From Lytechinus variegatus (lineage: Eukaryota > Echinodermata > Echinoidea > Temnopleuroida > Toxopneustidae): a DNA stretch of 64,000 nucleotides. Shown here one piece after another: positions 22,845 to 64,000 of this stretch. Below the pieces are notes generated by a model. It made no database searches and had not been told where the DNA came from. It worked only from the letters and a program-made list of their open reading frames with translations. Made by a program: the position numbers and the translations under genes. Numbering within the stretch: position 1 is the stretch's first letter; each line of letters opens with the position of its first letter. The stretch lies in the NCBI RefSeq assembly GCF_018143015.1, contig NC_054757.1, positions 6,244,501 through 6,308,500 of the forward strand, in the 5' to 3' direction.

Positions 22845-25731
22845 TAGTAGACCGGCCAAAACGATTTTTTATACTTTGGATGGCAAAATTTGTTAATGCT
22901 TGCTAATGCTTGGCATCCCAGCTAAAAGTTTCGCAAAAATACCCAGGAATAGCGTACGGGCGGATGCCAAGCGCAATTTTGCGTGAAAGTGTCATTTTTA
23001 GCGTAAAATCCGAAAGACTGTCGAAAATCACGCATTTTGATATTTTGACGGATTATCATCATATTTTTGATTATCTTTGATATGAAATTATTTTTATTCA
23101 GAATTTCAAATTATAAGTCTACTAAATATGCATTTCAAATTTGAATATTACACACACACACATATGGCACAGGGAAACATAAAACCGCGATTTCCTCGAA
23201 ATAAAAGTTTGTGAAAACTATCAATAGTTTGAAGTTTTTTTACGCAACATAAATTCTTCGATTTAAATGCGTTTATCCATCGAATGTATAGTAAATGTCC
23301 TAGTGCCACAAATATTAAAAGAATTTTCAAATAAGATGGTAGATATCTCATTTTATGTTATCCGAAAGGAGACAATGTGCATTTTACCAGGTGCGCATTT
23401 TGAAAGAAAAATTGAAAATACCGTACATTATGTACATAATTACATGTATAAGTACATACTAAAGCGAGTTTTTAATTGCAGATAGCACAATTTGTCAATT
23501 CCTTGCATCCCAGCTAAAAGTCTTGCGGAAATACTGAGGAATAGCGTACGGGCGGATGCCAAGTGCACTTTTGCGTGAAAGTATCATTTTTAGCGTAAAA
23601 TCTGAAAGACTGTCGAAAATCACGCATTTCGATATTTTGACGGATTATCATCATATTTTTGATTATCTTTGATATGGAATTGTTTTTATTCAGAGTTTCA
23701 AATTATAAGTCTACTAAATATGCATTTCAAATTTGAATATTACACACACATATATGGCAATATGAAATATAAAATCGTGATTTACTCAAAATAAAGGTTT
23801 GTAAAAATTATTAATGGTATAATGTTTGTGTTCCGCATCTCAGTTTCGTCAAGATTTAGTGCTAACCGAATAAATACTTAATAATTGTTGTCATGACACA
23901 TATAGTGAAAACAAATATTGAAATAAGATGCAAGATATATATCATTTTATGTTATATATGCGAAATATAACAATGCACATTATTTTATCAGATGCGCATT
24001 TCTGATAAAAAAATAAACAGCGCACAATATTACATCGATATTGCACATATTATCTTATATCAGTGCGATACTCGGCATGATATTATATAGGATTATGTTT
24101 GCTTTTGTAGAGTTCGATCTTCTTGCTATTTCCACGAATGAATTGGTGCTGAACTTAAATCTACCTGTGGCGATATCCAGAAATAGGTCTGATATTTAAT
24201 TTGCCGTACATTCATACATACATACATACATTATTCATACATGTATGTATGATTTTGGATATAGATATTCCTGTTTCTGTTTCTGTTTTCTGTTAGATAG
24301 ATAGATATTCCTGTAAAATTAATGCTACCATGGTAACGGCAAATTAAATATCAGACCTATTTCTGAATATCGCCACATAGGTATAAAGTTCAGCACCAAT
24401 TCATTCGTGGAAATAGCAAGGAGATCGATTTCTACAAAAGCAAACATAATCCTATATAATATCATGCCGAGTATCGCACTGATATAAGATAATTATGTGC
24501 AATATCGATGTAATATTGTGCGCTGTTTATTTTTTTATCAGAAATGCGCATCTGATAAAATAATGTGCATTGTTATATTTCGCATATATAACATAAAATG
24601 ATATATATCTTGCATCTTATTTCAATATTTGTTTTCACTATATGTGTCATGACAACAATTATTAAGTATTTATTCGGTTAGCACTAAATCTTGACGAAAT
24701 TGAGATGCGGAACACAAACATTATACCTTTAATAATTTTTACAAACCTTTATTTTGAGTAAATCACGATTTTATATTTCATATTGCCATATATGTGTGTG
24801 TAATATTCAAATTTGAAATGCATATTTAGTAGACTTATAATTTGAAACTCTGAATAAAAACAATTCCATATCAAAGATAATCAAAAATATGATGATAATC
24901 CGTCAAAATATCGAAATGCGTGATTTTCGACAGTCTTTCAGATTTTACGCTAAAAATGATACTTTCACGCAAAAGTGCACTTGGCATCCGCCCGTACGCT
25001 ATTCCTCAGTATTTCCGCAAGACTTTTAGCTGGGATGCAAGGAATTGACAAATTGTGCTATGCAATTAAAAACTCGCTTTATTATGGACTTATACATGTA
25101 AATAAAAACTCGCTTTAGTATGTACTTATACATGTAATTATGTACATAATGTACGGTATTTTCAATTTTTCTTTCAAAATGCGCACCTGGTAAAATGCAC
25201 ATTGTCTCCTTTCGGATAACATAAAATGAGATATCTACCATCTTACTTGAAAATTCTTTTAATATTTGTGGCACTAGGACATTTGCGATACATTCGATGG
25301 ATAAACGCATTCAAATCGAAGAATTTATGTTGCGTAAAAAAAACTTCAAACTATTGATAGTTTTCACAAACTTTTATTTCGAGGAAATCGCGGTTTTATG
25401 TTTCCCTGTGCCATATGTGTGTGTGTAATATTCAAATTTGAAATGCATATTTAGTAGACTTATAATTTGAAATTCTGAATAAAAATAATTTCATATCAAA
25501 GATAATCAAAAATATGATGATAATCCGTCAAAATATCAAAATGCGTGATTTTCGACAGTCTTTCGGATTTTACGCTAAAAATGACACTTTCACGCAAAAT
25601 TGCGCTTGGCATCCGCCCGTACGCTATTCCTGGGTATTTTTGCAAGACTATTAGCTGGGATGCCAAGCATTAACAAATTTTGCCGTCGAATCCTTATCTA
25701 GAGCACTTTTTGAGGTTTGGCCGGTCTACTA
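22845..25731. mobile_element. 2.9-kb nested foldback element
   Basis: It opens TAGTAGACCGGCCAAA and closes TTTGGCCGGTCTACTA. The left arm (about 22845-24208) and right arm (about 24337-25731) are near-identical in inverted orientation, around a spacer of about 130 bp that contains a CATA repeat. Each arm is itself two diverged direct copies of a unit of about 600 bp (the words AGCGTACGGGCGGATGCCAA and AAAATCACGCATTT recur near 22950 and 23550), giving four units. A 36-bp duplication near 25080-25115 is specific to the right arm. The mirrored open frames (23267-23485 on +, 25026-25310 on -) are the same arm sequence read twice. There is no transposase. The target site may be TA. Confidence 0.9.
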
Positions 25732-25734
25732 TAA

Positions 25735-26460
25735 CCTACATACCATTTTGCTTCCTATATATTTCTCTTTTCCCTTAACCTATATATGAATCTTTCCCCC
25801 CTTCCTACATACTTGTTTCTTTTCCCTTCCTGTATATATTTTTCTTTCCCTTCCTGCATATTTCTCTCTTTTCCCTTCCTACACATTTCTCGTTTCCCTT
25901 CCTACATATTTATCTCTTTTCTCTTCCTTTCTATTTCCCTACCTATATATTTCTTTCCCTTGATATCTAATTCACTTTTCCCTTATCACTCTTCTTACAT
26001 CTATCCTTTCCCCTTCCCAATCTTCTCTTTTCCCTTACTATGTATTTCTCTCTTTCTCCCTACTTCCTATATATTTCTCTTGTTACTTTTTTATATAATT
26101 TTCTTTACCTTTTCCATTTATTCCTCTTTTAGGTAGCTACATATTTCTACCTTCCCTCTTATTTCTCTTTTTATCTTTTTATACATTTCTCTTTACCTTT
26201 TCCATATATTCCTCTTTTTCGTACCTACTTAATATTTCTTTTTTCCTTCCTACGTACTTCTCATTTTCCCTTCCTACATATTTCTCTTTTACCTTTTTAT
26301 AAATTTCGCTTAACCTTTCCCATATATTCCCCTTTTCCGTACCTACATACATTTATCTCTTTTCCCTTCCTATATATTTCTCTCTTTCATCATTTTATAT
26401 AATTTTCTTTACCTTTCCAATATATTCCTCTTTCCTTCTTTCTTACATATATATCCCTGC
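25735..26460 (+). repeat. pyrimidine-rich tandem repeat, right block
   Basis: Dozens of diverged units of about 22-24 bp built on TTCCTACATATTTCTCTTTTC. It is continuous in type with 22435-22840. Confidence 0.8.
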
Positions 26461-26639
26461 ACATTGCTATACATTTCTCATCTCTAGTTCTCTTCTATCA
26501 ATCCCATATCTACTCACACTTCTCTTCCCTATTTTCATATACATCTCACTAACCCATATTTATTCTAAGTTTTCTCCTTTTATATATTTCACTGTCTTTA
26601 CTCTCTATATCAATCTCTTTTCCACATTTTTAAAGATAT

Positions 26640-28230
26640 ATACCAGTTGCGGTAATGATATCAAAATGAGTTCGAACAGAATCCAATGAGTTACCACCAA
26701 AGTGTTTGTATGTATACATGAAAAAAGTGTCAAATAGCTCTAGAAGAAAATTTGTATTGCTGAGAAATGAGCAAAATAAGCACGGAAATCATCAAATGTC
26801 AGATATTTTTCGAGCAATATTAATACACTGTCCCACATATGCTTTTCTGTGTTAGTGATCATCAGAAATATCAATTTTGAGCTAAGATTTCATGATTTTA
26901 CAAAGATAGGTTAATATTAATGTAACAAATCTTGATGTATGATATTGTGACAATTAACCTTGATTTTAACCCTAAAAAGACTGGGGGGCCTTTTAGGCCC
27001 CCCCCCTGTACATAAATCGCGATAACTTTTTTGCGCATGAAGCGTTCGCGCCGCCATTTCATGACTTTTTTCTCTTGAGTTTTGCGCAACTTTTGATACC
27101 AAATTTGTATACCCCCATGCCGCGGTTGCGGAGTTACGTAACATTTTCGTATCACATGTCACGTAAGAAATTGAAATTTGTATTCGTTTGTGTGTAAAGT
27201 GTATGGTATTTGAATGAATGTTATACACATTGTTTTCTAACTACATTTTTATTTGTTTCTTTCTATATTATGTCACTTGTGAATTCAAGTAGCAGTTCTA
27301 GGATATGAAAATAATGAAAAACATTGCATAAAAAAATAAAGAAATACATAAGAAATGCAAAATAAAGAAATACATAAGAAATTAAAATCAAAGAAAAACA
27401 TAAGAAAAGTAGTGCAAAATACCAGAATCGCTTGCACAACTATATTCTTGGGTGCAGGAAACACTGAATAGACAAGTAATGTCACACTTTAGTTGATTAT
27501 GCTATAATTGATATTGAATAAGTTATATATTACACAAACCCAAAATATATCTAGAATACTCAAGAATTTGCAATATGCAATATCTAATGTCCTAAAGTTT
27601 TTTTGATAAAAATTTGCATATTCACATAATTATGAATATAATTTGCATAAATTATGTGATATCTCTTATGCTTTGTTTTCACCAGCTAGTGTACATGTAA
27701 CACATCACTTGTTTATCTTCCAAGATTGCTTTGGCTCATTGCAAGAGAGTGTAATGCAATAAAACATGCCAAATGTTGTATTTCTCTACATAACGCGTGC
27801 AGAGTACTAATTTGCATAAGCATATCTAATAATTCAAGCACGAAATAACACAATTCCATGATAAACAACCTCTTCTTACAGCTGAAAACCTTGAAACAGG
27901 AATTTATGGACCGCAATAGGTACCAAAGTATGAAAAATTCAATTTTTTGATAAAAATTTGCATATTTGCATAATTAATTATGCATATATTAAAAAATACA
28001 ATGAATATCAGTATTTTGACTATGTTTTCTTTTAGAGGACATGACAAAGGATGTGTGTGCCAAATTTGGTTGCGATCGGACGACCAACGGCCGAGATCTT
28101 AGGGGGGGCCCAAAAGGCCCCCCCCCAGTTTTTCTAGCCTCCAAAATAGCCCAGTCTTTTTAGGGTTGAAGACCATTTCTCATGAAATAGTTGTTTACTG
28201 CAAATTCTGTCTCTGACCTTTAACCCAAAC
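26640..28230 (-). repeat. dispersed repeat R, copy 2, interrupted
   Basis: The sequence at 26640-26966 and 28170-28230 matches, in inverted orientation, the repeats at 195-600 and 33700-34040. It is split by the element at 26970-28165 exactly at a TTAA. It includes TCCCACATATGCTTTTC, matching GAAAAGCATATGTGGGA near 33838. Confidence 0.7.
26970..28165. mobile_element. piggyBac-like non-autonomous element F1 (TTAA target)
   Basis: The inverted ends are CCCTAAAAAGACTGGG and CCCAGTCTTTTTAGGG. TTAA precedes the left end (26966-26969) and TTGA, a mutated TTAA, follows the right (28166-28169). Subterminal GGGGGGCC..GGCCCCCC hairpins lie at both ends. TTAA with CCCT-type ends is the piggyBac pattern. 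No transposase was found; the interior is AT-rich with repeated AAGAAATACATAAG words shared with F2. Confidence 0.78.
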
Positions 28231-29324
28231 ATTTTGTTGTAGTGAACTCTCTCTCTATTGATTTCGATATATTTCATCTGCCTCCTCCTCAAATTTGTCC
28301 CATTCTTTCATCTTCTTACGGCTATTATCATCCATAACCATTTTAACACTCATCATTTTACCCCTTCTATAAATAATATTTTCTCTCTTTCAAGTATCCA
28401 CTTGTAGATTCCCAACTCCTTCTCTCTTACATAATGAGATTTCATACATGACAGAAACAAATAACTAGTCATGTTCAAGCAGAGTTGAGAGAAATTATTT
28501 ACAATTTATTTACAGCAACATAATTCCAAGCACGGAATTAAAGGTTGAAATAAGGGATCTTAAACTTGATCTGCTTGACATACTGTGAGCATACTTTCAA
28601 AAGTTAAATGATTGTATAAAAAGAAATTTCAAGCTATTACTTCTCCCCGTTTCAAACCACTAAAATGAAAACTGCAATGTGAAGATTACTTGTCACTACT
28701 TTTCATTTTAAAGGACCCATACATTACTTTGAATGGTGATTTCTTCATTACAGAGATCTTCACTGAGTTTAATGAACCCCTTGTTGATTTTCAAAGAAAT
28801 CAGAAATTAAATCAATGAAACTGCACAAAGAGGATATCACAATTTTCATGAGGAGTCCCGAACAAATGAATTATTGATGAAATATTTCAAAAATATATAT
28901 TTTATATACATATATAAAATATACATATTATATTGAACTTGATACTTGAATGAATATAATCTGGCAAATGTTTAAAGTCTAGAATGGTCCAACTTGATTC
29001 CTCAGATAATATACTATCATGGAATCAAACATTAAATCAAACGGCAACATTTAGCCCTCAAAAATAGACACAAAGCAAAAGCCAAACTTTAAATGCTTGT
29101 ATCTCTTTTTTTTCTCTCTGTCTGTTGGTATGGTTTTTTAATTTAGCAACACAATAAAGGACACAGTGCCATAGAATAATGATAAGATATCAATGGCTTA
29201 AATTCTACAAAACTCATTTCTCGGGACATTAACAAACTGTCAAATAAAAACTTAATTATTGTACATCTGTATAAATACCTTGAAATCTCGTCCCTAACCC
29301 AAAAGGTGTATCAACAAGTGGAAT
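28231..29324. other. intergenic, nothing recognised
   Basis: AT-rich single-copy-looking sequence with a local AATATATATTTTATATAC-type low-complexity patch near 28890-28930. Confidence 0.4.
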
Positions 29325-30225
29325 GCCTCTGGCCGTCTCACCTGCATCACGCGGTTCAATATAGCAGCAGTGCTGACTTTGAATACTACTCTAACTCGCA
29401 CAAGATGTTCAGTGATACATGGTTACTCTTATGTCCACTTTTTATGAACTAGACCAATAAACTTACAGAGATTCACCAAAAAACCCCAACATGGCCAAAG
29501 TTCAATGACCTTACATGACCTTTGACCTTGATCATGTGACCTGAAACTCAAACAGGATATTCAGTGATACTTGATTACTCTTATGTACAAGTTTCATGAA
29601 TCAGATCCATAAACTTTCAAAGTTATGATGGTAATTCAACAGATACACCCAATTCGGCCAAAGTTCATTGACCTTTGACCTTGGTCATGTGACCTGAAAC
29701 GTGCACAGGATGTTCAGTGATACTTGATTACTCTAATGTCCAAGTTTAATGAACTAGACCAATAAACTATCAAAGTTATGATGGTAATTCAACAGATACC
29801 CCTGATTCGGCCAAAGTTCATTGACCCTAAATGACCTTTGACCTTAATCATGAGACCTGAAACTTGCACAAAATTTTCAGTGATGCTTGATTACTATTAT
29901 GTCCAAGTTTCATGAATCAGATCCATAAACTTTCAAAGTTATGATGGGAATTCAACAGATATCCCCAATTCGGCCAAAGTTCATTGACCCTAAATGACCT
30001 TTGACCTTGGTCATGTGACATGAAACTCTAATAGGATGTTCAGTAATACTTGATTAACCTTATGGCCAAGTTTCATGAACTAGGTCCATATACTTTCTAA
30101 GTTATGATGTCATTTCAAAAACTTAACCTCAGGTTAAGATTTGATGTTGACGCCGCCGCCGCCGCCGTCGCCGCCGCCGTCGGAAAAGCGGCGCCTATAG
30201 TCTCACTTTGCTTCGCAGGTGAGAC
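29325..30225. mobile_element. element with ~155-bp tandem repeats and GTCTCACCTGC ends
   Basis: GTCTCACCTGC (29335-29345) and GCAGGTGAGAC (30215-30225) are inverted. Between them are about five units of about 155 bp, each with TTCAGTGATACTTGATTACT, AGTTATGATG and TTGACCTTGGTCATGTGACC. The right side has a GCC/GTC trinucleotide run at 30151-30181. Similar tandem-repeat-bearing elements are widespread in marine invertebrates, some attributed to Helitron-like or MITE families; the class is not decided here. Confidence 0.7.
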
Positions 30226-30295
30226 GATAAAAATCAATGTGAAATATATATTCCTTATATATTTTTTCTCAATTCTGATGTCTTTCACTCATTGA

Positions 30296-30301
30296 TTTAT
30301 T
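30296..30301 (-). promoter_or_regulatory. DDX46: candidate poly(A) signal of DDX46
   Basis: AATAAA on the minus strand, about 315 nt downstream of the stop codon. It is the first canonical hexamer I find. It lies only about 70 bp from the end of a tandem-repeat element at 29325-30225. No transcript evidence is available here. Confidence 0.5.
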
Positions 30302-30615
30302 CATTTTTTTCCAATACAAATAAGAACAGAGTTTGTTTCATAAGAAGTAAAGGACAAGTCTTTTAAACTGTTAAAGGGTTATTCCTTAACTGCAAAATAG
30401 TCACTTCAGCAGAACTGAAAATGGGCAATTTGAGAAATACTCTGCAAGACCAGTAATTATTGTCCTCTGAAACAAAGTAGCAGCCAGAGACAAGATGAAA
30501 TGCTGATTCTTCGAATGAAATGAAGACATTGCTAGCAATAGGATGAAATACACAGTTTTGGGGATGATCTTATTATCCACTGAAAAAGACGACGTAGATG
30601 GAGACCAGTTGTACC

Positions 30616-60438
<29,823 letters not shown>

Positions 60439-60807
60439 TGTTTATCTTTTACACAAAAAACAACTTTAGAATTAAAACGCAGTGGAAATGATATGAGTAC
60501 CGTATCCGAAAATGCCGAATTGTCGTGATGCATGTCGCGTATCGCCGAAACGTCCAATTGCAAAAAAAAAAGAAAGAAAACCAATTATTTTCGTAATTTA
60601 TGAATATGAACAAAAGGCACACTTACATAGGGGCATACCAGTGGTGAAAATTCTTAATTTTTTATGTATGACCAAGAAAATTGAGATTGATTACTTTTAC
60701 CGGTATGTAAATCAAAATGAAATTGAAGATTGCACAGTTTGGGCTGATCAATGCAACCTTCAAAATTAGAAGGCCCTACAAGTTTGTTTTTTTTTACTGA
60801 GGTTTTT
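60439..60807 (-). promoter_or_regulatory. DDX46: 5' flank / presumed promoter of DDX46
   Basis: The sequence immediately upstream of the start exon. A small CpG cluster at about 60490-60555 (GTATCCG, CGTCGC-like words) is the only promoter-like feature. No TATA box or clear initiator could be assigned, and the transcription start is unknown. A G/C-ended transposon begins at about 60820, limiting the compact upstream region. Confidence 0.35.
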
Positions 60808-60819
60808 ACCCGGGGGGGC

Positions 60820-61371
60820 CACTTCCATTCACGAGTGGATACCATGCGCGACCATGGGGTATCGAAAAGCACCCTAAACACGTAATTTCCATATTCTGAA
60901 AATGCACCCCTTAACAAGTATTGGCGTGTGAAACCCTACCCTTAACAAGTATTGGAAACAAATCGATACTCTTGGAAAATATTCCCTGAAATGAACCCCT
61001 AAACAAGTACAGGAATGTTTTATTGTTACGGGTCCTTTGGTTGTCGGCTTTACCTTATTTGGTTTAGTACGACCCCACCTTCTACACCTCGCGCAAATAG
61101 GACTCTTAACACGTAGTGTTGGGGCAAAAAGGACATCCTTTATAAAACATTTTAATTTTGTTTTATCATCCCCGCAAATTCGACCCTAAACACGTAATTT
61201 TCCTAGCGAAATATATACCCTTTTTTCATTATTTTTGTGTTTTTGACACCCTTTTCACGTTACGTACGTAACGTGCCCTATCGTGAAAAGGACATCCTTT
61301 TTACGTGTTTTTTTGGTCGCGCATGGTATCCACTCGTCAATGTAAGTGGCCCCCCCCCCCCCCCCCCGGGG
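60820..61371. mobile_element. hAT-like element C, copy 1
   Basis: Starts CCGGGGGGGCCACTTCCATT and ends in a C-run then GGGGGG. The flanks GTTTTTAC and GGTTTTAC look like an 8-bp duplication with a one-base difference. GAGTGGATACCATGCGCGACC near the left end mirrors GGTCGCGCATGGTATCCACTC on the right. It contains the palindrome GTTACGTACGTAAC. No transposase. A second copy in opposite orientation is at 61987-62530. Confidence 0.7.
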
Positions 61372-61917
61372 GGGTTTTACATGACTGTTAAGAAATAACG
61401 AATGCCTGTGAGCAAGCAAACAGGGGACCAACGGCTTAAGATCCTCTCCGAGGGACGTGGGAAGCGTTTAATCAATATTTTTATCCGACAAGTTGTCGGA
61501 TCTGACATTCTGATTGGCTGAGAGGCACTACGGTTCCTATGGTAACTGTCGGATAAACTGGTACTTGTCGGATAAATTGTCTGACAAGTCCTTTTCCATG
61601 AAACACCTCCCAGGTAATGAGGAAAACAGGGGCAGCGGAATGGTTTTCAAAGTGGGGGGGGGGGATGAGCCAAAAGTGGGGGGGGGGGCTGACCATGGCA
61701 AAAATCACAATCATATGATCATTTTTACGTTTTTGTACACGGTTTTGGAGAGAGTAACACTGACACGAACCCATTTCCTGGTAACCAGTCCTACCCCCTA
61801 TATAAATTAGCCTATATATTTATATAGAGGTAAAATAAGTAAAAAAAATGTTGTACTTTATTCAAAACCCATGTCATATTTTCACCAAATTTTGCATGGT
61901 TGTAGAGAAAGGTATAC

Positions 61918-62895
61918 TTAAAGGCCAGTCCACCCCAGAAAAATGTTGATTTGAATCAATAGAGAAAAATCAGACAAGCACAAAGCCCGGGGGGCATCAC
62001 TTATTGACGAGTGGATACCATGCGCGACCAAAAAACACGTAAAAAGGATGTCTTTTTCACGATAGGACACGTTACGTACGTAACGTGATAAGGGTGTCAA
62101 AAACACAAAAATAATGAAAAAAAGGGTATCTATTTCGCTAGGAAAATTACGTGTTTAGGGTCGAATTTGCGGGGCTGATGGAACAAAATTAAATGTTTTA
62201 TATAGGATGTCCTTTTTGCCCCAACACTACGTGTTTAGAGTCCGATTTGCGCGAGGTGTAGAAGTGGGGTTGTACTAAACCAAATAAGGTAAAGCCGACG
62301 ACCGAAGGACCCTTAACAATCATAACATTCCTGTACTTGTTTAGAGGTTCATTTCAGGGAATATTTGCCAAGAGTATCGTTTTGTTTCCAATACTTGTTG
62401 GTAGGGTTTCCGATACGCCAATACTTGTTAAGGGGTGCATTTTCAGAATATGGAAATTACGTATTTAGGGTGCTTTTCGAGACCCCATGGTCGCGCATGG
62501 TATGGAAGTGGCCCCCCCCCCCCCCCGGGGCACAAAGCTCAAAGTGAGAGAGTCAATGACTATTTCTTTTGTTTTTTATTGTTTGAACTTAATTATATTT
62601 CAATTTTTACGAATTTGATGATTAGGACCTCTTTGCCTGAAGCACAAAATGTTAAAATAATGGAATTCCACGTGTTCGGGGAGGAATGAAACTTCATTTC
62701 ACATGACAATGACAAGAAAGGCAAAATATTTCATATTTCAAAGAAATAGTGAGTGATGTCATCAGTTCCCTCATTTGCATACCGACCGACATGTGCATAT
62801 CACTGTTATGTGAAATGAAGCGAAACTTTCTTAATTACATCCGATTTCTCTTTTTATTCAAATCAAGATTTTGTTGGGATGGACTTGTCCTTTAA
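61918..62895. mobile_element. AAGGACAAGTCC-type element, copy B, split
   Basis: TTAA + AGGCCAGTCCACCCC on the left and GGGATGGACTTGTCCT + TTAA (62892-62895) on the right are inverted. It belongs to the family of 9775-10335. It is interrupted by element C copy 2 at 61987-62530; without that it is about 426 bp. Confidence 0.78.
61987..62530. mobile_element. hAT-like element C, copy 2, nested in copy B
   Basis: Same family as 60820-61371 but inverted. CACAAAGC is exactly repeated on both sides (61979-61986 and 62531-62538), a perfect 8-bp target duplication as made by hAT transposases. Ends CCGGGGGG and CCCCCCGGGG. Confidence 0.85.
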
Positions 62896-64000
62896 GATTA
62901 AAAAGTGGGGGTTCATGTGCCTGTTTTTAAACTATCAGCACTTTTGTTGGAGCAATTAACATGATTAATGTGCTTTTAAAAACAGGAAAAAATGCGTGAT
63001 GTTTGTTCATAAAGAAAAGTTCTACACCACTCGAGGTCACATTCGTCATACTTCGCAGCACTGTAGAGTAATATTCTGAAGAGGTAGAGGCTTTTAAAAG
63101 TTGGTCCATAAAATATTTTAAGCTAATATCTTTGTAAAAAAAATCATTTCAAGATTTGCTGTTAAAGTACACATGATGGCCTCTTTCTATAATTTCTCTG
63201 TCTCCCTCCGGGTCTATATCTCGTGTCCTCTCTCTTCCATAGTGATGGACGGTAAAATAAATCAAAATCTGATTAATGAGGCTCTTTCTTTTGTTAAAAT
63301 CAAATAACCTCACAATCCAGCTATATCAATCCACTTTCTCTATCCCGCAACATCCTTCTATCTCAGAATGAGGCGGGATCATATAGCTTTATAGGACTCC
63401 CCCAAGCTCTCCCCCTGGCCCTTCCCTAGCTAGCTCGGGCGCCCCGGCCGCGCCGGTGGATCCCTCTCGCGCTCTTCTATTGAAAAACAAAAATGCGGAA
63501 GTGCATTGAAATATTGTTGAGGTCATTTTCTATCTGGGCTATCTAAGAATTAGAAGGTCATTACTCATCGTAAATTACACAGCAATTTCAACGGATGATG
63601 CTGAACACGACGACTTTATTCTTGGAAATATTATAAATAGGTGATTATATGTTGGATTTCCGGAATGTTAATTAATTGAGTGTGTTTCTTTGGCTGTTGT
63701 TTTGATTCTATTTTGACGGGAGTCGCTGTTTACTGGATTGCTTTGGAGCTTAGCGCGATTTCGAAACACCGTACCCGAGACTTCCGGGGGAGGCACGTGT
63801 GAGAGCACGCTGGGTTGGACTGTTCTGAGCAGTGCAGTGGTAGGGTGTTGACATTGGTCTAGTTCACTCATCCTAAGTACGAACGAGGTTATAATATGGT
63901 CTAGTTGTCTGTTGATGTGGTGTTGATCTGAAGTTGATGTTTTGGTAGAAGCAATTCATTTCTTTAAATTTGAACATGATCATTGATAATGATTTGAATG
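62896..64000. other. intergenic; small GC-rich patch
   Basis: Mostly AT-rich. At 63420-63475 there is a GC-rich patch (CTCGGGCGCCCCGGCC) that could be a CpG-type regulatory element of a gene beyond the window. The reading frame on the minus strand at 63668-63871 has no recognisable domain. Confidence 0.3.

Noticed and set aside
23267..25310. Two nearly identical frames on opposite strands that resemble a conserved gene pair
   Set aside because: They are the same arm of the 2.9-kb palindrome read twice, so the similarity is not evidence of protein conservation.
22841..25735. TTAA target duplication for the 2.9-kb palindrome
   Set aside because: TTAA occurs on the left flank only; the right flank reads TAAC, so a TA duplication or none fits better.
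63668..63871. Possible first exon of an upstream gene on the minus strand
   Set aside because: No domain, no clear donor, and nothing downstream joins to it within the window.

Overview
The window is eukaryotic, about 64 kb, AT-rich and intron-dense. It looks like a marine deuterostome genome, most likely an echinoderm (sea urchin-like). The organism call is inference: it rests on the protein similarity, the frequent acatgtacatgt-type words and the load of short palindromic transposons, not on a diagnostic marker.

One protein-coding gene is supported: the orthologue of the spliceosomal DEAD-box RNA helicase DDX46/PRP5, on the minus strand. All 23 coding exons could be placed, from the ATG at 60436-60438 to the stop at 30616-30618. 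Exon phases agree at every junction. The coding exons sum to 3,615 nt (1,204 codons plus stop), so the gene is complete and apparently intact. One intron (intron 3) is GC-AG; the others are GT-AG. The protein has an extended N-terminal RS domain, an acidic region with a DPLD motif, the full set of DEAD-box helicase motifs, and the DDX46-type C-terminal domain. A candidate poly(A) signal lies about 315 nt after the stop.

The other roughly 60 kb is introns and intergenic DNA filled with mobile elements. From 1 to 30 kb there is no recognisable gene. It holds a TTA-flanked TIR element (956-2278), several small palindromic elements, a 36-bp tandem repeat (7782-8034), a 10.4-kb stretch bounded by perfect 27-bp inverted ends (10515-20872), a degenerate tandem array (11041-12490), a 1.2-kb tandem duplication in which one copy carries a 731-bp TA-flanked insertion and the other is the empty site (13621-16700), a 2.9-kb near-perfect nested palindrome (22845-25731), a TTAA-flanked piggyBac-like element (26970-28165), and a tandem-repeat element (29325-30225). 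From 30 to 60 kb the introns of DDX46 hold SINEs, LINE tails, palindromic MITEs and ATC/ATT microsatellites. Several of these lie within about 15 nt of DDX46 splice sites. From 60.4 to 64 kb lie the 5' flank of DDX46 and a nest in which one hAT-like element (8-bp target duplication) sits inside a TTAA-flanked element.

The most useful material for follow-up is the set of self-documenting insertions (empty or filled paralogous sites and nested elements), the large young palindrome, the transposons abutting splice sites, and a recurring hammerhead-ribozyme-like core in two repeat families.
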